From Tomocerus qinae (taxonomy: Eukaryota; Arthropoda; Collembola; Entomobryomorpha; Tomoceridae), in NCBI GenBank assembly GCA_020055645.1, contig CM034547.1:22282513-22346512 (forward strand): a stretch of DNA of 64,000 bases, written 5' to 3'. Positions within the stretch are counted from its first letter, which is position 1; each line of letters opens with the position of its first letter. Positions 13,406-28,575 of this stretch are shown here, in pieces. Below the pieces are notes generated by a model. The model ran no database searches and was not told the origin of the DNA. It saw only the letters and a program-made list of their open reading frames with translations. A program made the translations under genes and the position numbers.

Positions 13406-16400
13406 CAGAATATTATCTATCTACTCGTACTCACTCACGGTCCTGTCGTGCTGCCTTAGCTTTGCCTTCGCTCTCGACTAACCACTCGACTCACTAACGA
13501 TAACTATGGCTTACAAATACAATAGCACATAGTCCAACATACGAAAGGTAACATTACACGACTCATTCCCTTCTGTAGGTACTCCTCCTGCACATAATAA
13601 GATATATACATTATGTACATGCTAAAGAAGTCAAGTAAGTCTGAACGGATCCACGGACGGAGTGAAGCCAACCCAAGTCAGCACACAACGCAGCGCACTT
13701 CAATTCAATCCAATTCAAAAAACTATTCATTGTACTACAGATACATTTAGATACCAAGCTCCCAGCTTTTTAGCCCATCTTTCAATCCAAAGGTGCAATG
13801 TAATGCAACAGGCTCTACCTTTTTTGTCTCTCTCATTCGCTTTACTCACTATAAGTAGCTCCATATAGTACAAAACAATATAAGTTCAAGTATATCTCTA
13901 ATTCACTACTGGATATACTTAATAATACCAATATACTCCGAGGAAATCTTATTACAGGTGAGCTAAGCATGAATTCGTTAGATAAAATATTATAATGCAC
14001 ACAACAGAGCCAATTCACCGAAAGTTCACCTGCAGCACCCTTCTTTCTGCAGCAGGTAAAAACTCCTCAGCCCAAACTCCGGCTCTCGCGTGCCTCTCCT
14101 TTTCTTCTGATCCAGACTTACTTAGGTAGTTAACTATATTGTTCCCTCAAATTACTTTCATCCATACTTACATTAGTGATGGATTGACTCCTTATTTTGG
14201 AGATTTGCCATTTCCGGAGGCGATAATTGTAATTTCATTTTTTGCAATGGCACTGTAAATGTAATACTAGAAACACACGGCATTAGTCAGCATACGTTAC
14301 TACTTCTAAATCTACATTGTGTTAATGTGAAAACAATTAAAATTGATATCCAATTAAGAATTAGCGCATTAGAAACAATAAATACCTATTTCGTCTGCAA
14401 TTTGCATATGTGAGTCAGTTTTAGTAATTTGCAACGGATGGGAATTAATTACAGGTAATTTTAGCAGTTCTCTGAATTTACGGCTATTGTATTGCATAGT
14501 GGCGGCATGGGCATCACTTTTGTTATCTATGATTCAAACCGAAAGCTCATGTTTAGTAAAGATAGTTTAATACGCAATTGATTTAAGTAAATAGATTTCT
14601 ATGTTGTTACTTAAAAATGGACTACCGAATGAGTGTAAATAACGTGCGCGAGAAAAATATCATTCTTTGAGGACGTGGAAAATCGAGTTATCTATAACAA
14701 TGTTCGTGTGCCTGCTCTCATTACACACATGGAGCCTTCATGAGATGACAATTTCAGGTGCAGTCCAGTGAATTAAAGAGCGATCTTGTTCGACTAAGGT
14801 TAATACCTGATAATGGCATTTGTAGCAGCGTGCTCCTTGCTTATCAGGGACTTAAAAAATATCTGCTCCCTATATTTTCCTAATGCGACATAATATCACA
14901 ATTAGAGGTGGAATTAACAGAAATCATGTGCGCTATCAGCATATTATTTATAGTGGATAACCCGTTACGTGCTGTGTCTCCTCCCATTCAGTATGAAGTG
15001 GTGTACACAGAAATATCCTTATAAATCATGATTATTTCTGCTAAAGGGTCTTGTACCTGAATAAACTATTGGTATGTAGCATAGTAGATCAAGTTCGAAT
15101 TCCAAATGAAAATTGACTCCAGCACTTATTAAAAAAGCACGATAAGGTTAGTGACAAGTCAGTTTCAGTTGGCCTAATGTACCTACCCTTATGGGTTAAT
15201 TACACTGAAACTGTACGAAGTACGAAAAATAGCAGCGGAGAGGTAATAAAGAATAACTAACATATTAATATATTGTAACGCATCTAATCACTAATCACAA
15301 ATAAAAAAGACTACCGACCAGACACCACCATGAAAGATACACGTTTATCTCTTTCCACTGTGACTGGTAACATAGATTGCATCAGATTGTTTATTGCTTA
15401 TTACTTACGATGAAGTTCCCACTTGCAACTACTGGGTTTATTATTAGTTAATTTATATACTCAAGTTTAAGCTCGTAAAAGATATGCGTCTCTACAGACA
15501 GGAGAAGCATCAACAAAACACACAAAGTATAGTGTAATAACATTGAGTTAAATATACACTGTACAGGTATTCATGGCTATCAATGGAGTTTTTCGTTGTT
15601 TAATGTTCATTAGGTATATTAAATGATGTTTAACACGATAGGCGATAATATATTAGTCTGACTGCATAGATTGTGGCTACAGAAGAATAATTTGTGAAGT
15701 GGGAAAGTCTGTTTCCATAATATGAATGATTGATGTCAAAAGGCACATTATTTAACTGATAGAGTTCACTTTAACAAGTTTATCTGAACCTACATAGATG
15801 AATGTTACACGGTAGACAAACGTGTGAACTAAATGTTTACTACTGTAAGGCTTAATTTGCAAAATAATATCTGTATGTATACATTGCAGTGCAATCAGAA
15901 ATTTGCACTCTAATCCATTTTCGGTCTATCTTTATTTATTACCTTGAGAGCTTGATGGCGAAAAATCTTTTGTAGTACATAGTAATAGGAAGGATTATAG
16001 TGGATTTCAATTTTCTGGCATGTGAATACATACATAGAAAGTCTGAAAATATTTCCTATTTGATTCGCAGATGAATAGTTCAGGATTATTTTACATTTAA
16101 ATGGACTCCTCCTTTTTCTACTTTGGATGTTAAAAGGTGGACAATAGAATTTCGTGATTTCCTTTGAATGTTAGCTATAGATATACATTTTAGTATGCGC
16201 TACGATTTCAATTGACACATAAATTCATAAATGACTAGTTACAACTCACAAGTGCACACAGAGTACCTACTCGGTAGTACAATAAGGTAATTTTACTATA
16301 GGGTGCTCATGTACTAGTGTAGGATTGCAATAACTTTCTTCCGACAACAAAACGAAGCCACGAAATCTGGTCGTAATAAATGCAGTGCAATGATTAAAAT

Positions 16401-19400
16401 CTCATGAGTACTGAGATGTACATTTATTTGCACATTCATAAAAGAGTCTTTAATAGCGCACGAGCACTGAAAACAAATCATAACGCATAAAACATGAGCA
16501 TGACTGTTCCTTTCATTTGTCCAAGTAAATGGTGTGGTTGTTGGAGTAAGTAACTACCTATTACAAATTACAATCACTTCTTTTCTCGCGAACTAATATA
16601 AGCGGTTTTGGTTTTCTAATAGCGATTGTGGTACATGCAACGGTATGTTTAGCCAGATCCAAATATTTTTTATAAAAATAATATATCTACAACTTCTTCA
16701 ATTCAGCCGACGACCCGTCCTATATAAGTAATAGCATTTCTTTTAGTATTATACTTACTATATTAGAGGTTGTAGGACGGAGTTGTTCTTGAGTTGATAA
16801 TAAAGCAGAGAGCTAGTATCAAATTTCACATCTCATAAAATCCTCAGGCTCGTGTTCGTACTTTACTGAGAATCACGCATTTTAGTAAATAAACGGATTT
16901 TATTACCTACTTACTGAGAGTTTTCTTTCCTACCGAGTGAGTATTCTCTGCTCGCTACAGTTTCGAGTGCCATTCACTCCTCGCTTGCACTAGTTTTGTT
17001 TATATGACGTGGTATACCATATTCGTAGAGGCAACGCACATTACTAATTTCAAGAGACGAAACAACCAAAAGGTAAACTACCTACAAAGGGTAAACGAAT
17101 ATATCCGATCTTTTATTATTGAGGAACAAAAACCAACTCAAGACTATTGCACTCATTACTATTACAGTAAGTACAACATTTAATATCTTAACCATATGTA
17201 CCAAACATTAATAAGAAACATTATTATAACATGCGTATAAACTTAATAATTTAAACATAAGTTTAAATTCAAAAGGTTTAAAGTATCTTAAAAATTAACT
17301 CACCTGCTCGCATAGTTTTTTAACATATTGATGTACATTAATTATTGTAAAAGTCAGAGAAAAATTAATAAATCTAATATTTTGTGATAGGTAAATGCAA
17401 TTTTTCATGGAGTAAAATAGCAAAGTTTTGAAATAAAAAATAGTACACAGAAGAAATTAGTAATGCGGAGGAGGGTGAATGAGTAGTTGTAGATGACCTA
17501 ACGTATGCCAGGCCAACGAGACCTGCTTAGAAATTATTGCGTACTATTATTAAGTATTCGTGTGGTATACACAGGATTAGAAGTTGTGCGTGGAATTTGA
17601 ATTGGTGAGACGAAACGGAGATGGTTAATAGGAGAAGGATCGGCTAGGCCTTGCTGAGCTAAGCCGCATTAGGTCTAGAGAAATGCATGTTTGAGATGAT
17701 AAGTACTTACGTTGACTGAATGAATGACTGACTGGTTGGTATTAAACTGAAGTCACAACTTCATACTATTTATACTTGTTCACTTGATGCACCTTTAAAT
17801 GACTCAGTCACTCACTCAGAGTTACTTCACATTTTAATATTTTCATTTGTATCTTAGACAAGTCCGGCACTCCAACTGCCTATATCCCTTGTACAAAAAA
17901 TCTCATATTACATGCAAACACAATCTAAACAATTATATCTGTCCCTATTTGGTAGCTAATAGTCAAACATCCATATACAAACTGTAATTGTAAAATTATA
18001 GTCAAATATATCTATAAATTGTAACATTTAAAATCATGAACTAAGTATGCCTATACCTATTAATATGTCATTCTAGTGTGTAAGCCGATACCATGCCGAG
18101 ACTTACTCCATTTCGGTTACTTATACGAAAAGTTTCTGTCGCATTTTGTAATGGTCTTTTTATAAACTGACTACTGATTGCTACTCTACTATTAACTACT
18201 AGAGTTCCTACTGATATATAGGAGTATCAAAAAGCTATAGATATATCTCTATTATTATTGCACATTTCATGAGTATTTAACTTTTTCTTAAGAAGTAGGT
18301 CAGGCGTGCTGACTGGGCTGTAAGTGAAGTTAAGCTGCAGTGCACTCCTCTAGTCGATCCGATAATAATCCGATTTAACATCAGCCAGATCTCGACTTAG
18401 AGTCTTACAAGTCAAGTACCTGGTACAGAATAAGATGGAAGTGACTACTACGCGTTATCAACGGCTTTACAACTCTCGTCGTCGTGCTCAGGATACTTTT
18501 GATCATGTAATAATGTAATACGATAGCCATTACTTACTGCTGTGGTTATTACTGCTTACTGTGCTTACTCTCTTTCATCTACTATGGATTATATTATTAT
18601 GATCTTCCGTATTATTGCTTGAGAACCAAAAGGTATATTCAGGTTGCAATTCAAGTCAAAGTTTGAAAATAAATTTAGTTCTTCCACAAACTTAGTATAC
18701 ACGAGGATTTGTACTGTCGGACACAAATCTTAAAACTATAGAAGTACCTATGCAAATAACGTGATGTACGCATGCCAATTGTAAACACGCAGGCATATTT
18801 TTAGTTTAGGAAGTGTTAGGTATAAATACTTTGTGGATGTAAGTGGCATTTGACTTGTACTACGCTCGTAGAAGTTGGTCAGACTGTGAGCTAAAAGAGT
18901 TGTAAATTAGCGACATGGTCCAATGGGCTTGAACATATCCTAGGCCATCGCTGTAGTAAGAAGTCATGTCTTAGCTCAAACTAAGGTCACCATAAATCAT
19001 TAGGAATATAGGACAAATTTTCTTTTAAAGTGCTAAGGTCAGTCGACTAAAAATGGATTTAATTGCAGCACATGTAAATGTAAAGTGGTTGTTGCTAACT
19101 AATAATTATAAAACGTTATTAGGAAGTCAGAGAGGAATCTCCGATTAAAAATAGAACTAAAAACACAAGTTCTCAAAAATAGTTAGCTACAGCTATTGTT
19201 TCCAACATTTTTCTCAATCAATTCAAAAATTCGTGAAAATGTAGAGCTTGAGAAACGGTTTAGGTGACTGACCGTAATATCTTCCATCTCAGCTATGTAT
19301 AACATTACTATACACAAATATCTAACGAACTAGCGACAAATACTTAATCCTACGTATAAGCACCTAAGTATAGAATGTTTGTACACGAAGAATCCGTTGC

Positions 19401-22400
19401 TGTTTTTACATACATTTCACGTTATCGTTGTTTGAATTAGTAATCAGGTCTGAAGACAGCTCTTGACAGTGAACATGGAAGATAAAACTTTATGATTTCT
19501 CATCAAAGAACTGTGTTTACACTACGGTACAGATATGCGGACATACTATTACTAATATCTCAACCTACCTAATAAATCTAAGACACAAGCCCAATACCCA
19601 GATATTCCAACATGCATTTCTAGTATAACCTTTGTGCAAGCTCCGTATAAAGTCAAGACACATTGTAAACTAGACTAGATGCTAATTAATAATGTAGCTT
19701 TCAGAATGAAGAGTGAACTGTATCATTTCCGCTAACAACCAACAAAATATTATCTCAAGTAGTTCTACTTTATTCGTGTAGATATAATGAGCACAGGAAT
19801 ACTCCTACGTAGGTATACAGATATCAATACATATACACACTACTCATAAGAACCTAGTGTTGACAGGTAGCTGGCAACGGCAATAAAAAACAATTTGTAT
19901 CGAGAATAGAACAAGATGCGCCTTAAGAAGAGAAAAAGTGTTCATACTTTTACGAATTGTATGTAGGTACATATTTTTCATGACAGACTACACTAGTGGA
20001 CACTACAGCTATGGTAATTAAGTGGGAGGCTAATACTAATTAAAATCTACTTATAGCACGTCTACATTCAGTACATTTATAATTAATGCACCACTACACA
20101 TAGACAGTATTATATCCCTAAGTTCCGTTGTATCCACTATATGAAATATATTTATATAAGTGTAATGTTACTAATAATCTGTTGAAAATGAGCCAAAGAA
20201 AACATTATGCAGCATAAAAATGTATTAATTGTTACCAAAAGGAAATGCTTCTGATTAGAATTCCTCCGTAGGTTTTTGTAATACTTACAATTAGTACGCG
20301 TATAACTATACTTGCACGAACCCAAAGTAAGGTGTACTAATACTAATTTCCAAATCTAAACATTTAGGTATATTTTCTATCTATATTATAATATCAATCA
20401 GAATAATATTTTTTCTGCAATTTTAACTAAGTGACTTACATTGCTTATTTGCAATATTGCAATAACTATCAAAAATGCTCCACGTTTAAACAACTTATAG
20501 TATTGTGTTAAGTTGTCTTGCTTGGTATTGCTTATAAGTAGGTATTTGTTGTTGATATGCTTTTACAGTTGGTCTGAAAGTATTATTTTTACAAACTGTA
20601 ACTATGCAATGTTAAACTAAATATGTTATAGTTAAGATATAGGTGATAATATTATGGAGTAGTAGAAACGTTGTTCGTGCGTTGATTAAAAGAAAACCTG
20701 TGTGACAAGAAGGGAGAGTGCAGAGGTAAATGTGAAGGATCTGAAGCTGAAAAGCGGAGCGGAGCGGAAACGAAATGTGTGAAATAAATGAAATATAAAA
20801 ATTAGTTGGGTGGCTCAGTGAGTTAAAGTAAACGGAGCGAGTGGACGGACTGACGGCCAAGCTGAGTCAAACAGAGACGGAGAAGAGCGGAAGGCAGCTG
20901 AACCGTTATTATTACTATTTTGTCCGTGTCTCTCTACCTTTACTATAGTCTTATACTATAACAACTCCTAACTATATGTAAATAGCAATAGATGAGAATT
21001 GTTGGCCGTGGTTTGGTTTGTTTTGGCTACTTTACGATTCCTTTATGCACTAAACTACTTTAGTGCTGTAGACCACTCAATTGGGATAACGTGTGGACAA
21101 CTATATACCTATATAGCTTTAACGATAGGTACTTACAGTACAGGTGTCTTGTTAGGATACGTACAGACAGAGTTTAAGTTTATGATTGCTAAAGAATTCT
21201 ACCGATAGAGTTTGGGCTGGTTTGACTTATGAGAATAAGGACTCCCTACCCTGACCATCCATTTCCGCTCCTGAACGTTCTTATTTTTTGTGTCGAGAAG
21301 TTTGCCATCGCCTATCCTGTCAAAGTGGCTCTTGGAAAACTTGAGGTACATTTAATATCTCGGTGTATGAAATTGTAGCAGTTACTTAAATGTATTTAAT
21401 AATTTCTCGGTAGGTATATATGTATAATAAAAGGGAAGAACGAGGTGCAGAGGTAGGATAAGTACTATCACGACCATTATAGTTTAGATTAGATTAATAA
21501 GTGTCCCTAGTACATATTGGTAAAGTAATAAATTATAATCATATCACTTCGGAGAGACTTTTGTGGACGTGCGTTTGAAATGTTGCATTTTGAGAATGTA
21601 TACTTTGTTCGGACATATCTGGTGTGATACATGTGGATGAGAGTCGGGAGAATTAGCATTTTCACACACCTGCACTCCAATCCTACCAAACCACCTTCCT
21701 GCTCATCCAGAAACTCAGGTGTTTTCCTAATCAACTTTACTGATGCGAATAAGCAGCAACATTACCATCTATTCAGCAACGAGTAATAAACTGACGATGT
21801 TTCTCTTAATAGACTTGGATTTGATAAGATCGAGAGATAGGAACATCTACACTCCACATACGTAAGTAGCGGCTATTAATAAGCAGCTAAATTCAATTTC
21901 AGCACATTACCTCTCTTTCTCCCACAACTTGAGTCATGTACTTAACACTCACACTAACCCTCTCTGCCTTATTTACCATTTCCAATTAACTAATAAACGT
22001 ATAGCCACTACTGCATAATCTATGCATACTTAAGCTAATAATGCTATTTAAACACGTACACTGATACAAACTAGACTCGTCCCCACAAGAAATACTTTAT
22101 TAGTCTCGTAAACACTTCTATCTCTATCTACATATACGTGTTCTTCCTTTTATCTAATTGGATTGCAGGGGCGATAGTAGGAAATGGCTAAACAAGTAGA
22201 CATTATATTGATATGCATTGCTTAGTGCGTCTTTATTTATTTATTTATTATAATTATATACAGTACTAAAAATTATATCCATTAAAATCTATAAAAAATA
22301 AGAGCTAAACAAGCTAAACTTACCAGAGACAAGTGTGCGTATTTATTTATACAATGTGTATATGATTTCAAAGAATAAATGCAGATGCATCGATACCCTT

Positions 22401-25400
22401 CGTATGTAAACTGTAAACAGGCAGCATAAAATAATATTTATATTTTATTATATACGAGTAGCAAGAGAGGAAAACTATGTATTATTTATAATAAGTATGA
22501 AATGAATGCATGATGATACATTATATGACAACGACAGTTGAGTCTCATCACATCAGCTCATCAATATGCATCGCAAGCTGACAGACAGACACAATGTATT
22601 TAAACAGAGGTAAATTCATAGGGTTACATGGGGAAGCTATGTCTACACATTGGAAACATCCATGGGAAACTTGTCTCATTTACAGTAGAGTCTTGCTCGG
22701 CTTCGTTTCGTTCTTCGACTTTGACTCCTCCGGTTGGGTTAAGGTAACAGAGACAGACATGACATGAGAGAGGTTTGGACGTGACACAGACACACAACTG
22801 CAAAACACGAATGATCCATCTTGATATCCGGAGTTTAACTCGTCTGCCTGCCTGGCCACGTTTCTTGTCTTATAAGGACTGCAGTCACCTACAAAAGGGT
22901 GAGTGCAGAGCACGTACTTAGCATAGGAGAACATTCAGTACCATATCCATGGTTGGAAACTTGAAATAGTATGTAATGCAAAGAACATGCATAATTATTG
23001 CAACTTGCGAACATCGGATCTATTTAGTACATTTCTTTCTTCCGTTACGAACAATCTAGCGTTATGTCTGCCGTAGAACTAATGACTTTTTCCACTTAAC
23101 ATAACACATCACTAATTAACTGTGTGTGTGTGTGTCTGTGTCTACGAGTTACGGGCAGGGGGAATTGAGCCATGCATACAGATTATTTAAATTACTTTTA
23201 TGTGCTACGGAATAGCTTGAAACATGAGCGTACTATAAAAATTAATAATAAAACTAGCTCAGAATTAAAAAATCTTGGATAAGTATACATTACACACATT
23301 ACATAGGTAGCTACTACTTAATAATGGTGTATACTGACTACAGGTACTAATACATTTAGTTTTACAACAAGTGATTCTGCAGCAGTACACTTAAAAATCC
23401 CACGTGTACACACAACTCGCAAGTTGCACCGATTTTTTTCAGCCACGTTCCCTCGAATAATGATTTTCGGAAACACAAAATCTTCCGTTGGTACAATATA
23501 ATTCTCAATAACACAGTAGAGCTCCAACCCAACCTTTGTCTTAACTTTTCTGATGCAATCTTAATTAATGATACTCATTTTTTGTTGGTCGCTAGCAATC
23601 CATTATAAAAACTATTGAACTTTACCAAATCTTAAAACTGCTTACTGTACTTACCCCATACCTGTAGTACTGTTACACTTACCGATTAATCAAATCCTAA
23701 ACTTGCCCAGCTTAATAAATGCTGTGACACAAAGCAAATGACTTATACATCAATTTGCAATCTCCATTATAATAATACAGACTCAGTTCAAGCAATGAGT
23801 ACAATTAGAGTCAAAGTCAAAGTCAACCAAATGGACAAAATATTAAATAGAGAAAAGTAGCAATTATGTAGTACAACTCCGTATTTACATAACCATCGAA
23901 ATTGATTCAGTAGTCTAACAGATGTATGCAAACACACATTTTGGTATTTACTTAAACATTTGTGTACCTACAGGGTTAGATATGAGAAAAGTCTGCAGAG
24001 TCACGGGAAGATATTATGGGTAATGAAAAGCAGATGAGTCTCTATCTGTTTCTAATGAGCAGGTAAAGCATCCTAGCAAGTTCTGTTTAACTAGTTTGAC
24101 GGAAAAAATGGATGTGTGCACTTTGCTCGGCACATATGCATATAATGTGCTGTGGATCTGTCTTGTGTTCTCCATGTCCGTGTCATACGTCCAAGCAAGT
24201 TACATTTACGTCTCCGTACGTTACTCCACTCGATAGCTAATGATATGAATCCATTTGTCTTCTTTGACACGAATCATTAATTACTCCGTATAAAACTGGA
24301 TGTTTATCAAATACACATAAAATTTACTCTTCTTGGAGCGATAATGTTTATTTACGCTTTGTACTCCTTCAGTAGCTCAGTGGACTACTCCTACCTGCTT
24401 TTGAAAGAGGCAATAAACCCGACGGCAGCCACAGCCAGAGCCACACAGAATAAATGCATCTCATAAATATATCTGAGTGTGTGTATCCCATACTTGTTGA
24501 ATGCATAATTAATGGGATATAAATGTAACAGTTGAGCTTTCGGATAAAAACAAGTTTACTTTAGTTTAGCTTCTTGAGATTAAATTGCTAGTGCTACTGT
24601 CTTGTTTCTATCATAATGTATTACACTCTCTACCTAGCTACTCCTCACCTGAGATTAGTGACACTCACTCACACACACAAGTCCCACTCCACCTTTGCAC
24701 CGCGACGGGGTAATTATGTACATAATACAGATACTAACAATATGTAAATCAGTTTACAGATAATAATAATAACATTACTTGCTAGCTAGCTACTCTCTTA
24801 GCTGCTTTTCAGCTTCTAGATTTTTAATGCGTATCTATATGCACTTGATTTACTTTTGCGGCGCAGTGACATACATATAATAGATGTAAAGTGATATAAT
24901 AATACCCGAGCTTATCTTAATATGGTTTATCTTTATAAATGTATAATATAAGTATTAACGACAGAAATCGAGGTCTGATTACACAGTCTCAACCCTACAG
25001 ATCTAGAATAAAACAACCTCTTTAATCCGCGTAATAGGATGCGATGTAATTGTTCAAATTCTTCACCTTTCATTACCCAGCCTGGCTTGGTTTGGTTGTA
25101 GGATCAAACGGGTTCGCATCTTCACTGCACATTCACATCACCACATAGCTAATCTGGTTTTAAGAGGTCTTTGAATGGTGTCCAGATTTTTATGAGTTTT
25201 AGGAAGCTTGTAAACTAATAAAGGAATGTCGAAAATCCCTGTCTGTGGTAGCAAGTATTTTAATTAAAACCCACATACGAAGATAACAGTGACATAAGGT
25301 TTATTAGTAGTTCAAATACATGCTTCACTCGATCTGCTTATGTTACTTTATCTTCAAATTCTATTCTCTCGGGAAATCCTATATCGTTTCGATCCTTGAC

Positions 25401-26762
25401 GTGACAGTTCACGATAGTTATGCGCACTCTTTTGATAGCATCCCTAATGACCTTTTATTTGCCAATAAATACTTAAATACAAAACCATCAAAATTCACAT
25501 AAAAACAACTAAAAGCCGAAAGCCGATCCCTCGACGAGATATGCATGAGTAAGTGCGTAGCCTCATTACGTATGATAAAATATCTTACGACCAACTAAGA
25601 TAGAAACTATTTTGAATAAATAACACGAATGACACGACTGTAACAAAGCAAAGCTATAAAGTGCATTGAATTAATGTAGGGAATATAATTTGTTTTGTTC
25701 TACTGGAGAAATGCAAATTACTCACTGACATTATTACCGCTTTTCTTTACGTGCGTATTGTTTACGTATCACAGTTATACAAGGATATTACACTTTGTGC
25801 TATGCGGCAATTATAATTACAACTATCCACGCAGTCCTCACAAGAAACAATTAAAAAAAACAGAAGAAGAAAAAAAATAAGGTTTCTCCACCTATAAAGA
25901 TGATAAGGTCCTTAGCAGATCTTCAGAACGTTATTTATTGGAGTAGTCTGTACCTATATAGTAAGTAGGCTCAAATCTCATTTAGTTACCTCAGGTTGAT
26001 AGTGTAATATAGATATACGATTGTATAGCAGTTATGTATTATGAATTACGTATGTGTTCTTAAAAATCTAAGTAGATGAGATGAATGAGATGAGGGACGG
26101 CTTTGGCGGCTAATTGGCTATTGATTCATTGAGCAAAGTTGAATAGAGGAGTAATCAGAATCAAAAAGGGAGCAATTAAGGATTAATTGATAGCCTGACT
26201 GGACTGAAATACCGAAAGGGATTAGAACAGAGAGCTTACAGCCAATCTTACAGTCATAAAATATTGATAACCTACAAACTATAATTATACATGCAAGCAG
26301 CATATCCAATATTTAAATCAAGTACAAATATAAACTACTAGCTTTAGATTAGTCTCATCCTTGACTGTAAGTTGGATTAATAACCAATGCAAGAGTGTTT
26401 TATAGAGTATATTAATAACACTTTGTGCAGATAATGTATCTTACTTACCGTAGCATAGAGACTGAAGCAAAGAATATATAGTATGACACTTATAGCTGAT
26501 AAAAAATGAAGTGTAAAAGAAAGAAATAATGTTGAAGCTAACTAAGAATAGCTTTTGAGAGATGTCGAGTTCTTTAGAACTGTTGTCTTGCTCATGTCTG
26601 TGTATGTAATAATGTTCTGTAAGCTGAGGATGTAGTGAGCTAACAATAAGGGAGGACAGTGAAGAGTGGACAGAATGGAAGATGTAATGTAATGGTATTT
26701 TACATACAGAAGACGAATTATAGCTGGAAGGGAGATAAGTGTACATGTTTTCTCTCGTCTAA

Positions 26763-26815
26763 TGATAAAATGAATGTGTAATGTAATGTAACATGTAACG
26801 CAGGTAATGTAGCTA
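26763..26815. repeat. ATGTA pentanucleotide tract
   Basis: Repeated TAATG/ATGTA units with interruptions, effectively the reverse-strand version of the ATTAC tracts near 8800 and 13381. A weaker echo lies at about 27090–27110. Confidence 0.6.
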
Positions 26816-28567
26816 TTTAATATTATAAAGGTATTTTATTTCCTTTCATAGATTACACACTTATGAGCGGATAAGATTGAACGATTCCTTCAGATACTTC
26901 ATGTGTGTTTGTATTTCTACGCATATAACTATTATTCAGTATCACTTACGTTGCATAAATATAGTAAATGATTTTGTAGGTACTATATAAAATGTATAGA
27001 GTAATGAAATGTAAAGTAGTTGAGTGTGTAGTAAAGTTTCGACTGGAAATAACGATCAGATGAGGGAGTGAGTAAGGAGAGTTTTAAATATGTGATGTAA
27101 TGTAAATGTACGTAGTGATGTTTGGCTGTTGGAGGTGAGGACTGGCCACCAGCGGATATAAAGATCCTATCGGTTGTACATCTTCTTGTAATGGAACCTA
27201 CGTGTCTCTCCTCACCCCATGAATTATGGCCAGCAAAAGACGCACTCATCGGTATTCCACCTGCTCGTCCACTTCCCAGTCCATCCTATTCAGATACCCA
27301 CTTCAAAATAATCCCTCTTCCTTCAATAGCTCAACTTCTTCCGTCTTTTATCATTCAGCAATCCACAGGCCAATTCACTCAATCTTCTTCGTACGCATCT
27401 CATAATCAAATACTAGTATCTCTACACTTCCATGTACACACTACACATAATCATTCAACTCTGCCTAAACTACTCATATCTACACAGAATCAAACAACAG
27501 GGCTCTCTTCTGGCATAACCACAACTGCTATTCTGATACATCTACAACATTTGTATTTTTAGGGACAGTTAGCGATTTGTATAAAACGAGAAGGAGAAAG
27601 ACTATTTCTACTCTATAGATTACTAAAGAATTGCAATAGGAAATAGTAAGACGAGGGTAAAATGATACACAAATAGGATTTTATTTAACAGACTTCATGC
27701 AACAATTGTAAATAGCAGATACAAATATTTTGACGATATGGCGAGCAACGATCAATTTTAATGGTAAGACTCGAAAGTGAACTGTAAATAAAGCTGCACA
27801 AATGCATGATATTAGATTAGATGCAATATGTTATTGTAATCTTGTGGGGGAATGTATTGCAACCTGTTGATGTGAGGACAGTTTTAAACCAATGACCTCA
27901 AATTAAATCATCGGAGCATTACACAAAAATGCATCAAATTCCTAAATTAAATTGGCGATGCAAGTGAGAATGCATAACTAGCAATTGTTTGTATTACTAG
28001 ATTATGATCTTGCATTTTGCACTGTTTTTTCAAATTGATTTGACGATAATTAAACGAGATAAGTCCAAGACTTTTGGTCTTCAACTAAATTCTACTCTAA
28101 TTTCTACATAAGCATGAAGATGCAATTTAAAGCTTGGTATTGTGTTTCAGATTCTAATGGATTATTATTTTCATACAGTGTGGGAGAATGCCCTCCAAAT
28201 AATCAAATAACTCGACATGTAACCCGGTGCAGACTTGTGAATTTGATTCCAGATGCAGTACGATTTTCATAAATCCTAAAAAGGTTGCCGTTTAAGCCAA
28301 GTTGGAAAATTCATTAGCATACTATTTTAACATTTTCAAATGCAAATCTTTTGAAAGAACTAAATATTTTTGTTTCAGAAGACCCTAGCAAAATTGGTTG
28401 TACTTTTGGTCGTAACAAACGTTGCGGTACTCCTGTCTATGTTCTTAGCTGCTGAGAAAAGTTTCTACCTAAATTTGATTGTACTAACTTACTACATAAG
28501 TATTAATCAATATTTAAATAATATATTACGTCTCTGCCTACTTGAGATTTAGTTACTACACTATAAA

Positions 28568-28575
28568 TGCTTGGA
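28568..28575. repeat. 8-bp target-site duplication, left copy
   Basis: TGCTTGGA lies immediately left of the hAT-like terminal repeat. The identical octamer abuts the right terminus at 29191–29198. An exact 8-bp duplication is the hallmark of hAT-superfamily insertion. Confidence 0.9.

Larger units (their letters stand above)
12485..28567. other. Gene desert upstream of the Sox exon
   Basis: About 16 kb, AT-rich and dense in stop codons on both strands. From about 14 to 20.6 kb no open frame reaches 60 codons. It presumably holds the Sox 5' UTR, promoter and distal regulatory DNA, but I cannot place these. Simple repeats seen: an ATTAC tract (13381–13405), TTTA units (about 22231–22247), a short GT run (about 23121–23137) and ATGTA units (about 26763–26815). 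The segment 27120–27300 is GC-richer than its surroundings. Confidence 0.6.
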
